DNA of 64,000 nucleotides, taken from VXYL01 sp965243175. GTDB taxonomy: Bacteria; Pseudomonadota; Gammaproteobacteria; Pseudomonadales; Azotimanducaceae. The DNA is taken from positions 1,984,001-2,048,000 of the forward strand of contig OZ251532.1 of assembly GCA_965243175.1 (NCBI GenBank), in the 5' to 3' direction. A program made the position numbers and the translations under genes. The notes under the pieces were generated by a model. The model had not been told where the DNA came from. It saw only the letters and a list, made by a program, of their open reading frames with translations, and did no database searches. Shown one piece after another: positions 53,682 to 61,168 of this stretch (within the stretch, counting starts at the first letter, position 1; every line of letters starts with the position of its first letter).

Positions 53682-54335
53682 ATGCCAGGACAGATCGTGA
53701 TTCGCGCGGAACGTCGGGAGGGCCTGGGCAAGGGCGCGAGTCGGCGGCTGCGGCGCTTGGGCGAGAAAGCGCCCGGCGTTCTCTACGGTGGCGGCGGAGA
53801 GCCGGTTCACCTCGCCATCGGCTTTCGGGAACTCGGCCGGGTCATGCAGGAGGAGGCGTTCTTCTCCCAGGTCGTCCACTTGCAGGTGGAGGACAAGACC
53901 CAAGCCTGCGTGCTGCGCCAGCTGCAACGGCATCCGGCCACGGAGCGGGTGCAGCACGTGGACTTCCTGCGCATCCGCGAAGACGTGGCCATGCATCTGC
54001 ACGTGCCGCTGCACTTCCTCCATGAAGATCGCTGCGTCGGCGTGAAGCTCGGCGGCGGACGGCTGGCGCACAATCTCATCGAAGTCGAGGTGCGCTGCCT
54101 GCCGAAGGACCTGCCGGAGTTCGTCGAAGTGGACGTGGAAGCGCTGGACGTGGGCGATTCGCTGCATCTATCCGATTTGAAGCTGCCGGAGGGGGTGGAA
54201 CTGCCAGCGCTGGCTCTTGGGGCGGACCACGACATTCCGGTGGTCGGCGTCACGGCGAGGCGCGGTGGGGCGGATGCGTCCGACGAGGCGACCGAAGAGG
54301 GCGCCGCCGAGGAAGCGGACGAAGGCGACGCCTAG
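53682..54335 (+). CDS. rplY: 50S ribosomal protein L25/Ctc
   Basis: A 217-aa L25 of the long Ctc/TL5 form with a C-terminal domain. It binds 5S rRNA. The N-terminus (IRAERREGLGKGASRRLRRL) and PGVLYGGGGEPVHLAI are typical. LPEFVEVDVEALDVGDSLHL lies in the second domain, and the tail is very acidic (EATEEGAAEEADEGDA). The start at 53682 is preferred because GGAG at 53670 then has a normal spacing; an ATG at 53676 is too close. It is followed 18 bp later by pth. Confidence 0.93.
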   Translation: MPGQIVIRAERREGLGKGASRRLRRLGEKAPGVLYGGGGEPVHLAIGFRELGRVMQEEAFFSQVVHLQVEDKTQACVLRQLQRHPATERVQHVDFLRIREDVAMHLHVPLHFLHEDRCVGVKLGGGRLAHNLIEVEVRCLPKDLPEFVEVDVEALDVGDSLHLSDLKLPEGVELPALALGADHDIPVVGVTARRGGADASDEATEEGAAEEADEGDA

Positions 54336-54353
54336 GCCGATTCCGCCTGCCGC

Positions 54354-54947
54354 ATGGCCATTCGCCTGATCGCCGGTCTCGGCAACCCGGGTCGGCGCTA
54401 CGCGCAGACGCGGCACAACGCCGGGGCGCGCTGGCTCGAAGCGTTGGCGACGCGCTTCGGGGTGTCGATGGCGGAGCAGCGCAAGTTCAAGGGCCGCGTT
54501 GGACGCGGCGAACTGCTGGGGCGCGAAGCGTGGCTGCTCGTTCCCGAAACCTACGTCAATCTTTCCGGGGACGCGGTGGGTGCCTTGGCGCGTTTCTACA
54601 AGCTGGCGCCGCACGAGATTCTCATCGCCTACGACGAAGTGGCGTTTCCGGTCGGCAGGAGCCGGTTGAAGGTGGGCGGCGGGCACAACGGGCACAACGG
54701 CATCAAGAGCGTGATCGGCGGGCTTGGCAACGACAGCGGGTTCGCGCGGCTGCGCATCGGCATCGGCCATCCGAACGATCCGGCGCTGATGGTTGCCTAT
54801 CTCACGAACGCCACGATGTCGAAGGACGAAACCGCCACCATCGAGCGTTCCTCGTGGTTGAGCGACGACGTGCTGAGACTGGTGCTGGACGGCGACATGC
54901 AAAGCGCCATGAACCTTTTTCACGCGCCGACTGCCGAGACTGCCTGA
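54354..54947 (+). CDS. pth: Peptidyl-tRNA hydrolase
   Basis: A 197-aa Pth that rescues tRNA from drop-off peptides. The active site is visible: GLGNPGRRYAQTRHNAGARW near residue 8 (catalytic His at about 22), YDEVAFPVG near residue 93, and GGGHNGHNGIKSVIGGLGN near residue 107. Its TGA overlaps the ychF ATG (ATGA), so the two are coupled. The rplY-pth-ychF order is conserved. Confidence 0.95.
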   Translation: MAIRLIAGLGNPGRRYAQTRHNAGARWLEALATRFGVSMAEQRKFKGRVGRGELLGREAWLLVPETYVNLSGDAVGALARFYKLAPHEILIAYDEVAFPVGRSRLKVGGGHNGHNGIKSVIGGLGNDSGFARLRIGIGHPNDPALMVAYLTNATMSKDETATIERSSWLSDDVLRLVLDGDMQSAMNLFHAPTAETA

Positions 54948-56038
54948 TGGGCTTCAAATGCGGCATCGTCGGCTTGCCGAACGTGGGCAAGTCGACGCTC
55001 TTCAACGCCCTCACCCAGGCCTCCATCGAGGCCGAGAACTTCCCCTTCTGCACCATCGAGCCGAATACCGGCGTGGTGCCGGTTCCAGATAAACGCCTCG
55101 ACGAACTCGCCGCGCTGGTGAATCCGGCGCGGGTCGTGCCGAGCGCGATGGAGTTCGTGGACATCGCCGGGCTGGTGGCAGGGGCGTCCAAGGGCGAAGG
55201 GCTTGGCAATCGGTTTCTTGCGCACATCCGCGAGACGGACGCGGTAGCGCACGTGGTGCGCTGCTTCGCCGATGCCGACGTGACGCATGTGTCGGGGCGC
55301 GTTTCGCCAGCCGACGACATCGGCGTGATCGAGCTCGAACTGGCGTTGGCGGATCTGGAAACCGCCGAGCGGGTTCATCTTCGCAACAAGCGCATCGCCA
55401 ACGCCGGGGACAAAGATGCGCGGGCGATGGTGGCGATTCTCGACCGCGTGCGCGAAGGCCTGGATTCCGGGCAGCCGGTGCGCGCCCTCGGCCTCGCGCC
55501 GCACGAGCTGGCGGCGCTGCACGAATGCCACTTCATCACCCAGAAGCCGGTGATGTTCGTGGCCAACGTGGACGAAGACGGCTTCGCGGACAATCCGCTG
55601 CTCGACGAAGTGGCCGCGCTGGCCGCGGCGCAAGGCGCCGTCGTGGTGCCGGTGTGCGCGAAGATCGAGGCGGAGATCAGCGAGCTGGATGCCGCGGACC
55701 GCGACGAGTTTCTCAAGGACCTCGGGCTTGCGGAGGCTGGCTTGGCGCGGGTGGTGCGCGCCGGGTACGCGCTGCTGAACCTGCATCACTACTTCACGGC
55801 CGGGCCGAAGGAGGTGCGGGCGTGGACGGTGCCGGTGGGCACGTTGGCGCCGCAGGCGGCGGGCGTCATCCATACGGACTTCGAGCGGGGCTTCATCCGC
55901 GCGGAAGTGGTCAGCTACGGCGACTTCATCGACTGCGGGGGAGAGCACGGAGCGAAGGAGGCCGGGCGGCGACGGTTGGAGGGCAAGGACTACGCGGTGC
56001 AGGACGGCGATGTCGTCCACTTCCGCTTCAACGTCTGA
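54947..56038 (+). CDS. ychF: Ribosome-binding ATPase YchF (OLA1 family)
   Basis: A 363-aa Obg-like ATPase involved in translation and stress response. Motifs are G1 GLPNVGKSTLFNA near residue 9, FVDIAGLVAGASKGEGLGNR near residue 65, and a TGS domain at the C-terminus with AQAAGVIHTDFERGFIRAEV-like sequence. Conserved helical insertions are normal in length. The last 11 bases overlap the convergent gene at 56028. Confidence 0.95.
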   Translation: MGFKCGIVGLPNVGKSTLFNALTQASIEAENFPFCTIEPNTGVVPVPDKRLDELAALVNPARVVPSAMEFVDIAGLVAGASKGEGLGNRFLAHIRETDAVAHVVRCFADADVTHVSGRVSPADDIGVIELELALADLETAERVHLRNKRIANAGDKDARAMVAILDRVREGLDSGQPVRALGLAPHELAALHECHFITQKPVMFVANVDEDGFADNPLLDEVAALAAAQGAVVVPVCAKIEAEISELDAADRDEFLKDLGLAEAGLARVVRAGYALLNLHHYFTAGPKEVRAWTVPVGTLAPQAAGVIHTDFERGFIRAEVVSYGDFIDCGGEHGAKEAGRRRLEGKDYAVQDGDVVHFRFNV

Positions 56039-56492
56039 GGTTCGGCATCGAGGCGGAGAGGCTGAATCCCAGCACGGTGTCGCACCAAGGGGGAGTCACG
56101 CCAGCGTCTGGGAGCGGGCTTCGAACTTCGCCGCGAATCCAAGTTGCGGTTTGGGCGATGCGGTAGTAGGCGCTGTTGGCGAAGGCAGCGACGTAGATTT
56201 CCGCTCGGTGGGCGGTGGCGGACTGTTCGGGGAAGCGCACGATGCGCTCGAACAGTTCTTGTTCGTTGGCGTGGGCGGAGCGCTCGGAGGTGGGCGCCAG
56301 CCAGTTGAACTCGCTGGCCACGAACCACCAGCCGTTGCGATCCACCAGTTCGACGTGGCCGGAGCCCAAAACGGCGGCGCCGAAGGCGATGTTCTCGGCG
56401 ATCATCTTGGCATTGACGGGGGCTTCGCCGAGCATCGTCTGGAGGCGGCGGCGCAGGAACGGGAGGGCGTCTTCGCTGACGTTGGCGCGCAT
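56028..56492 (-). CDS. Hypothetical protein
   Basis: A 154-aa protein without recognised domain. The stretch AFGAAVLGSGHVELVDRNGW and WFVASEFNWLAPT suggest an alpha/beta fold; no signal peptide or membrane segment. The ATG at 56492 gives the shortest plausible frame. Its 3' end overlaps ychF by 11 bp in the opposite direction, and its start is 30 bp past the end of the DUF1801 gene, so it is probably transcribed with it. Confidence 0.55.
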   Translation of the reverse strand: MRANVSEDALPFLRRRLQTMLGEAPVNAKMIAENIAFGAAVLGSGHVELVDRNGWWFVASEFNWLAPTSERSAHANEQELFERIVRFPEQSATAHRAEIYVAAFANSAYYRIAQTATWIRGEVRSPLPDAGVTPPWCDTVLGFSLSASMPNLRR

Positions 56493-56521
56493 GGGAGCGT
56501 TGTGCGCGGCTGGCGGGCGGT

Positions 56522-56938
56522 TCAAGGGTGCTTGTCGCGAATGTGGCGCACCGAGCGTTCGACCATTTCGCGCAGCACGTTCTGGTCCACGTCGGCCAAG
56601 CGCTTGATGTAGAGGCAGGATTTGCCGGTGGTGTGCTTGCCGAGCTTGGCCAGCAGGTCTCCGTACTCGGAGAAGCCAGCCATGATGTAGAGCGTGAGCG
56701 CTCGCTTGCGGGGAGAGAAACCCACTTCCATGAAGTCGCCCTCGCGCCCGCTTGCGTAGCGGTAGTGGTAGGTGCCGAAGCCGACAATCGACGTTCCCCA
56801 CATCTGCGCTGATGCGCCGGTGGCTTGGGCCATGATGGCCGCGACCGTGCGGCAGTCTTCGCGCTTCTGGGGGTCTTCCACGGCGGCGATGAAGGCATCG
56901 ACGTTGGCCGTGGTGGGGACGGTTTTCATCTTCGCCAT
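56522..56938 (-). CDS. DUF1801 domain protein
   Basis: A 138-aa DUF1801 (YdhG-like) protein. The family core is plain: VEDPQKREDCRTVAAIMAQA near residue 20, MWGTSIVGFGTYHYRYASGR near residue 46, SPRKRALTLYIMAGF near residue 75 and KLGKHTTGKSCLYIKRLADV near residue 98. The fold is unrelated to enzymes of known role and its function is not settled. The ATG at 56938 is chosen as the family start. It lies 16 bp after the hisA stop and could be read through from the his genes. Confidence 0.85.
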   Translation of the reverse strand: MAKMKTVPTTANVDAFIAAVEDPQKREDCRTVAAIMAQATGASAQMWGTSIVGFGTYHYRYASGREGDFMEVGFSPRKRALTLYIMAGFSEYGDLLAKLGKHTTGKSCLYIKRLADVDQNVLREMVERSVRHIRDKHP

Positions 56939-56954
56939 TGGATGGACCTCGTGC

Positions 56955-57683
56955 TCAGGCGCTGTCCAGCAGCGCTTGGCCGGCGCGGAAATCCAGCGTG
57001 CCCTGGTAAAGGGCGGCACCGCTGATCGCGCCCAGCAGTTGTTCGCCGAGGCCGAGCGCTTTGAGTTGGCGCAGGTCGGCCAGGTTCTTCACACCGCCCG
57101 ACGCGATGAGGGGGATGGGCGTTGCTTCGGCCACCGCTTTCGTCGCTTCCGCGTTGACGCCGGTGAGCATGCCGTCGCGGCCGATGTCGGTGTAGACGAT
57201 GGCGAACAGGTTGGCGCTCAGGGCCGCGGCGAACCCCGTTGCTTCGACATTGGTTTCGACTGCCCAGCCGCGGGTGGCGACGCGGCTCTGCTTGGCGTCC
57301 AGGCCGAGAATGGCGCGGCCTGGAAACTCGTCCGCCAAGGTGCGGAGGAAGTCGTGGTCTTCGGCGGCTTGCGTGCCGACGATTATCTGCGCGGCGCCGG
57401 CTTGGAGATAGTGTTCGGCGGTCTCGACGCTGCGGATGCCGCCGCCGACTTGAACCGGCACCGAGACGGCCTCGACGATGGCTTCCACCAGCGCTTGGTT
57501 GACCGGGTGGCCAGCGAAGGCGCCGTCCAAGTCGACCACGTGGAGGCGTCGGGCGCCCAAGTCCTGCCAGTGGCGCGCCATCGCCGGCGGGTCGTCGGAA
57601 TAGACGGCCGCGGAGGACATCACGCCTTGGCGCAGCCGTACGCAGCGCCCCTCCTTGAGGTCGATGGCGGGAATCAGCAGCAC
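56955..57683 (-). CDS. hisA: Phosphoribosylformimino-5-aminoimidazole carboxamide ribotide isomerase
   Basis: A 242-aa TIM-barrel enzyme of histidine biosynthesis (ProFAR isomerase). Catalytic Asp8 is in IPAIDLKEGRCVRLRQG, and the phosphate loops are VPVQVGGGIRSVETAEHYL near residue 77 and YTDIGRDGMLTGVN near residue 168. It follows hisB by 14 bp. The usual hisH and hisF are not next to it; the next gene downstream encodes a DUF1801 protein. Confidence 0.96.
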   Translation of the reverse strand: MLLIPAIDLKEGRCVRLRQGVMSSAAVYSDDPPAMARHWQDLGARRLHVVDLDGAFAGHPVNQALVEAIVEAVSVPVQVGGGIRSVETAEHYLQAGAAQIIVGTQAAEDHDFLRTLADEFPGRAILGLDAKQSRVATRGWAVETNVEATGFAAALSANLFAIVYTDIGRDGMLTGVNAEATKAVAEATPIPLIASGGVKNLADLRQLKALGLGEQLLGAISGAALYQGTLDFRAGQALLDSA

Positions 57684-57697
57684 GCGCTTGGCGGACG

Positions 57698-58306
57698 CTA
57701 CAGGGCGCCTTTCGTGGAGGGGGTGTCCTGGGTGCGGGGATCGCGTTCCGCGGCCATGCGCAGGGCGCGTCCGAATGCCTTGAACACGGTTTCGGCCTGG
57801 TGGTGGGCGTTGACGCCCTTGAGGTTGTCGATGTGCAGCGTCGCCTGGGCGTGGTTGGCGAATCCCTGGAAGAACTCGCGGAGCAGGTCGACGTCGAAAT
57901 CGCCGACTCTGGCTCTGGCGTAGGCGACGTCGTAGGAGAGGCCGGGGCGGCCGGAGAAATCCACCACCACTCTCGAAAGCGCTTCGTCGAGGGGCACATA
58001 GGCGTGGCCGTAGCGGTGGATGCCGCGCTTGTCGCCAAGCGCTTCGGCGATGGCTTGGCCGAGCGTGATGCCCACGTCCTCCACGGTGTGGTGGGCGTCC
58101 ACTTCCAGATCGCCCTTCGCTTGGATGCGCAGGTCGATGCGGCCGTGGCGGGCCACCTGTTCCAGCATGTGCTCGAAGAAAGGCAGGCCGACAGCGATTT
58201 CGGCTTTGCCTTCGCCGTCCAGGTTCAGGGCGACAGCTACGCTCGTCTCCAAGGTTTTGCGCTCGCGATTGGCCTTGCGCTGGGGCGTTGCGGAATCTTC
58301 GCTCAT
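57698..58306 (-). CDS. hisB: Imidazoleglycerol-phosphate dehydratase
   Basis: A 202-aa stand-alone HisB dehydratase with the paired metal-binding motifs DAHHTVEDVGITLGQA near residue 70 and NAHHQAETVFKAFGRALR near residue 165. It lacks the HisB phosphatase domain of E. coli. The ATG at 58306 overlaps the stop of the hypothetical gene upstream (ATGA), so it is coupled to it. hisH, usually between hisB and hisA, is missing. Confidence 0.95.
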   Translation of the reverse strand: MSEDSATPQRKANRERKTLETSVAVALNLDGEGKAEIAVGLPFFEHMLEQVARHGRIDLRIQAKGDLEVDAHHTVEDVGITLGQAIAEALGDKRGIHRYGHAYVPLDEALSRVVVDFSGRPGLSYDVAYARARVGDFDVDLLREFFQGFANHAQATLHIDNLKGVNAHHQAETVFKAFGRALRMAAERDPRTQDTPSTKGAL

Positions 58307-58713
58307 TGCGCGAGCCGGTCGGCGAGGCTGCCGTAGGGGAGAAAGCGGTTCTTGCTCACGGACTTGATCCACGGCGTCAGGTCCTCGGGATACGCGCCGC
58401 GTTCGCGCAGCAGGCGGGCGATCTGGATCACCGGCGACTTTGCGCCGGCATCGCAGCCGGCGATGGCCTCTTCGGCGAGCGTCAGCACGCGCAGCCAGCG
58501 GACGAGGCGCGGCGAATCGATGGGTTGCAGCCAGTGCTGGCGAGCCGATGGTTCCGCTTGCACGACGTCGCGCAGGTGGTTGGCGCGCTCGTCGCCGAGT
58601 TCGCGAAGGGCGGCGCTGGCGTCATCGAGCGCAAGCGCCGCGTCGTCCAAGGCGCTCGCGTGAACCGGTCCGAGAGTAGCGGACGGGTTCCACGCGCCGA
58701 CGGTCGCGCTCAT
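58303..58713 (-). CDS. Hypothetical protein upstream of hisB
   Basis: A 136-aa protein with no domain I can name. It is helical, with a long amphipathic stretch (ALDDAALALDDASAALREL near residue 28). Trp/Arg-rich HWLQPIDSPRLVRWLRVLTL lies in the middle. The ATG at 58713 is chosen because it leaves 10 bp to the divergent mutY start; longer starts (58731) overlap mutY. It overlaps hisB by four bases. Confidence 0.55.
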   Translation of the reverse strand: MSATVGAWNPSATLGPVHASALDDAALALDDASAALRELGDERANHLRDVVQAEPSARQHWLQPIDSPRLVRWLRVLTLAEEAIAGCDAGAKSPVIQIARLLRERGAYPEDLTPWIKSVSKNRFLPYGSLADRLAQ

Positions 58714-58723
58714 ACTTGCCCCC

Positions 58724-59845
58724 GTGTCCATGCGCGACAAGTCTAACGCAGCGGCGGAGCGAAGCGGTCTCGCGCCGCCGTGCTTCGCGGAACGGCTGCT
58801 CGCTTGGTGGGACGTGCATGGGCGCAAGAATCTGCCTTGGCAGAAGCAGCGCTCGCCGTATCGGGCGTGGGTTGCGGAAGTGATGCTGCAACAGACCCAG
58901 GTGAGCGTGGTGATCCCCTACTTCGAGCGGTTCGTGGCGCGGTTCCCGACTGTCGGCGCGTTGGCGGATGCCGAACTCGACGACGTGCTGCATCTGTGGA
59001 GCGGCCTCGGCTACTACGCCCGTGCTCGCAATCTGCATCGTGCAGCGGGAGTCGTCGTTCGGGAACATGGCGGGGCGTTGCCGAGGTCGGCAGAGGGCAT
59101 CGCGGCGTTGCCCGGAGTCGGTCGTTCCACCGCTGCGGCCATTGCCGCCCAAGCCTACGGCGAACGCGCCGCCATTCTGGACGGCAACGCGAAGCGCGTC
59201 CTCGCTCGGTGTTGGCGGGTGGCCGGCGCAGCGTCTTCGGCGGCGACCAACAAGGCGCTGTGGGAACTCGCGGAAGCCTGCACGCCAGCGGACCGCGTGG
59301 CCGACTACACGCAGGCCATCATGGACTTGGGCGCGACGGTGTGCGCGCGACGCAATCCGCGTTGCGGCGAATGCCCCATGGAGGACGCCTGCGCCGGGCG
59401 GGCCGAGGGCGATGCCGAGCGGTTTCCGATGCCCGCGGTGCGCCGCTCGAGGCGTTTGGAGCGGCGGCGCTTTTTCGTCTTGATCGACGCCCGGGGCGAC
59501 TGCTTTCTGGAACGTCGTCCGCCGCATGGGATCTGGGGCGGGCTGTGGTCGCCGCCGGAGCGTTCCGCGTCCACATCGGCGGTGGAGTTTCTAACGGGCC
59601 TTGGCGGCGATGAGCGACTGGTGCGCCGAACGCGGGTGGCACCGTCCTTCAAGCATGGCTTCACCCACTACGACTTGGACGTGCGGCCGGTTTATGTGTG
59701 GCTGAAAGCGCGGCCGGGGCTTGTGGGCGATCGCGAGGGAGCGTGGATCGATCCCGCCGATCATCGACTTGGCCTTTCCGCTGTTGCGGCTAGACTCTTG
59801 GCCGCGGCCGCCACCTTCCGACTGGAGCCGAACGATGGAACGTAG
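58724..59845 (+). CDS. mutY: A/G-specific adenine glycosylase
   Basis: A 373-aa MutY that removes A opposite 8-oxoguanine. The catalytic Glu is in AEVMLQQTQV near residue 52, the helix-hairpin-helix is LPGVGRSTAAAIAA near residue 129, catalytic Asp in AILDGNAKRVLAR near residue 149, and the iron-sulfur cysteines are CARRNPRCGECPMEDAC. The C-terminal Nudix-like domain recognises oxoG. The first start is GTG 58724 with an ATG six bases later; either is possible. yggX overlaps its end. Confidence 0.95.
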   Translation: MSMRDKSNAAAERSGLAPPCFAERLLAWWDVHGRKNLPWQKQRSPYRAWVAEVMLQQTQVSVVIPYFERFVARFPTVGALADAELDDVLHLWSGLGYYARARNLHRAAGVVVREHGGALPRSAEGIAALPGVGRSTAAAIAAQAYGERAAILDGNAKRVLARCWRVAGAASSAATNKALWELAEACTPADRVADYTQAIMDLGATVCARRNPRCGECPMEDACAGRAEGDAERFPMPAVRRSRRLERRRFFVLIDARGDCFLERRPPHGIWGGLWSPPERSASTSAVEFLTGLGGDERLVRRTRVAPSFKHGFTHYDLDVRPVYVWLKARPGLVGDREGAWIDPADHRLGLSAVAARLLAAAATFRLEPNDGT

Positions 59846-60107
59846 CGTCTTCTGCAGAAAGTACCAGCGGCAACTGCCCGGCCTCGACGCGCCGCCGCTG
59901 CCGGGTGCTGCTGGCCAGGACCTCTTCGAGAACGTCTCCGCCAAGGCATGGCGGGAGTGGCGGCACTTGCAGACCATGCTCATCAACGAACACCACCTCT
60001 CGATGGCCGACCGCAGCGCACGCGAATACTTGAGCGAGCAGATGCGGCTCTTTCTCGCCAACGAGGAGTACGAGAAGCCGGCCGGCTACGTGCCGGAGGG
60101 CGAATAG
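59835..60107 (+). CDS. yggX: Fe(2+)-trafficking protein YggX
   Basis: A 90-aa protein involved in iron handling and protection of iron-sulfur clusters. The family core is visible: MERSVFCRKYQRQLPGLDAP with the conserved Cys7, GQDLFENVSAKAWREWRHLQ and TMLINEHHLSMADRSAREYL. The start lies 11 bp before the mutY stop. The mutY-yggX pair is conserved in gammaproteobacteria. Confidence 0.95.
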   Translation: MERSVFCRKYQRQLPGLDAPPLPGAAGQDLFENVSAKAWREWRHLQTMLINEHHLSMADRSAREYLSEQMRLFLANEEYEKPAGYVPEGE

Positions 60108-60110
60108 GGG

Positions 60111-60147
60111 TCTTCTCCTACATGCGAAAGCAGGGATTTCCTACATC
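60111..60147 (+). promoter_or_regulatory. Two variants of the recurring 14-bp motif upstream of the third Uma2 gene
   Basis: TCTTCTCCTACATG at 60111-60124 and GGATTTCCTACATC at 60134-60147, in direct orientation. The second is preceded by CATGCGAAAGCAG, which resembles CATGAAAAAGCAC before the Rpn-gene copy. So the repeat unit may be about 28 bp. Confidence 0.45.
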
Positions 60148-60243
60148 CGGCCGGGCCAATCTCTCTAGAATCGGCGTTTCCGGCTGGCCAAGCTATGTGC
60201 CTCGCTACACTTCGCGGCTTGGCGGTCATGGTACGGTTGAAGC

Positions 60244-61080
60244 ATGAAAACGCAGCGCCAGTACGAGATCAACGGCACCCGCGTTCGTCGTCCGGTTCGG
60301 CCCAGCGCCAAGGCCGACGACGGTCTGTATCGCTACGTGCCAGTGCCGCCCGTGGGCTACGACGAAGACGGATACCCCGTTGAGGACGGCATGTCGCAGA
60401 ACCGAGACCATCAGCGGCAGACCTCGCACTGGTGCAGCGCGCTCACGCTGCGCTACCCGAACGCGACGGTGTGTTCGGACCTGATCATGCCCTACGAACG
60501 CGGCGACAAGGAGAAGGTGGCGGTGCCGGACCTGTTGGTGGCGCTGAATGCGCCGCTGGATGTCCATCGGCGCTCCTACAAGCTCTGGGAGAACCCGACG
60601 CCGGACCTGGTGATGGAGATGATCTCGCCGGACAGCACTTGGAAGGACGATGTCGGATCGAAGTACCGCACCTACCAGATGCTCGGCATTCGCGAGTACT
60701 GGCTGTTCGATGCGACCGGCAAACGCCTAACCGCGCCGGTGGTCGGCTACCGGCTGTGCGGCAAGGTCTATCAGGAGATCTCGGAGACCGAAGGGCGGCT
60801 GGAGAGCGAAGTTCTGGGTCTCGACCTGTATGTGCGCAACGGCGAACTGCGATTCCACGACCCAGAGACGGGGAAGGATCTGACGACCCACGCAGAGTCC
60901 GAGGCCCAACGAGATACCGCTGAGCAACAAGCCCAAGACGCCAAACGAGAAGCCCAGAACGCCAGGCGAGAAGCCCAAGACGCCAGACGAGATGCCCAGT
61001 CCGCCGAACAACGAGCCCAGACCGCCGAAGACGAGGTGGAACGCCTGCGGGTGCTGCTCGAACAGAAGGAATCCAAGTAG
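60244..61080 (+). CDS. Uma2 family endonuclease-like protein, third copy
   Basis: A 278-aa Uma2 protein, more diverged than the tandem pair. It has the VPVPPVGYDEDGYPVEDGMS block near residue 31, PDLLVAL near residue 91, and the acidic/lysine residues in DLVMEMISPDSTWKDDVGSK and MLGIREYWLFDATGKRL. The tail is a coiled coil encoded by five 21-bp repeats at 60931-61035. It is on the + strand between yggX and the fourth CaiB gene. Confidence 0.82.
   Translation: MKTQRQYEINGTRVRRPVRPSAKADDGLYRYVPVPPVGYDEDGYPVEDGMSQNRDHQRQTSHWCSALTLRYPNATVCSDLIMPYERGDKEKVAVPDLLVALNAPLDVHRRSYKLWENPTPDLVMEMISPDSTWKDDVGSKYRTYQMLGIREYWLFDATGKRLTAPVVGYRLCGKVYQEISETEGRLESEVLGLDLYVRNGELRFHDPETGKDLTTHAESEAQRDTAEQQAQDAKREAQNARREAQDARRDAQSAEQRAQTAEDEVERLRVLLEQKESK
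60931..61035 (+). repeat. 21-bp tandem repeats encoding the Uma2 coiled-coil tail
   Basis: Five imperfect copies of 21 bp starting GCCCA(A/G) at 60931, 60952, 60973, 60994 and 61015. Each encodes a heptad (AQDAKRE, AQNARRE, AQDARRD and so on). Copy number could change by slippage and alter the length of the coiled coil. Confidence 0.85.
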
Positions 61081-61168
61081 CGGCCCTGCGCTCTCGGTGC
61101 CGCTTCCACGCTGCGGCTGGCTTCCCACATGTCGCCAACCCCTCGGCAGCTGGGCCGGCGCACTGCCC

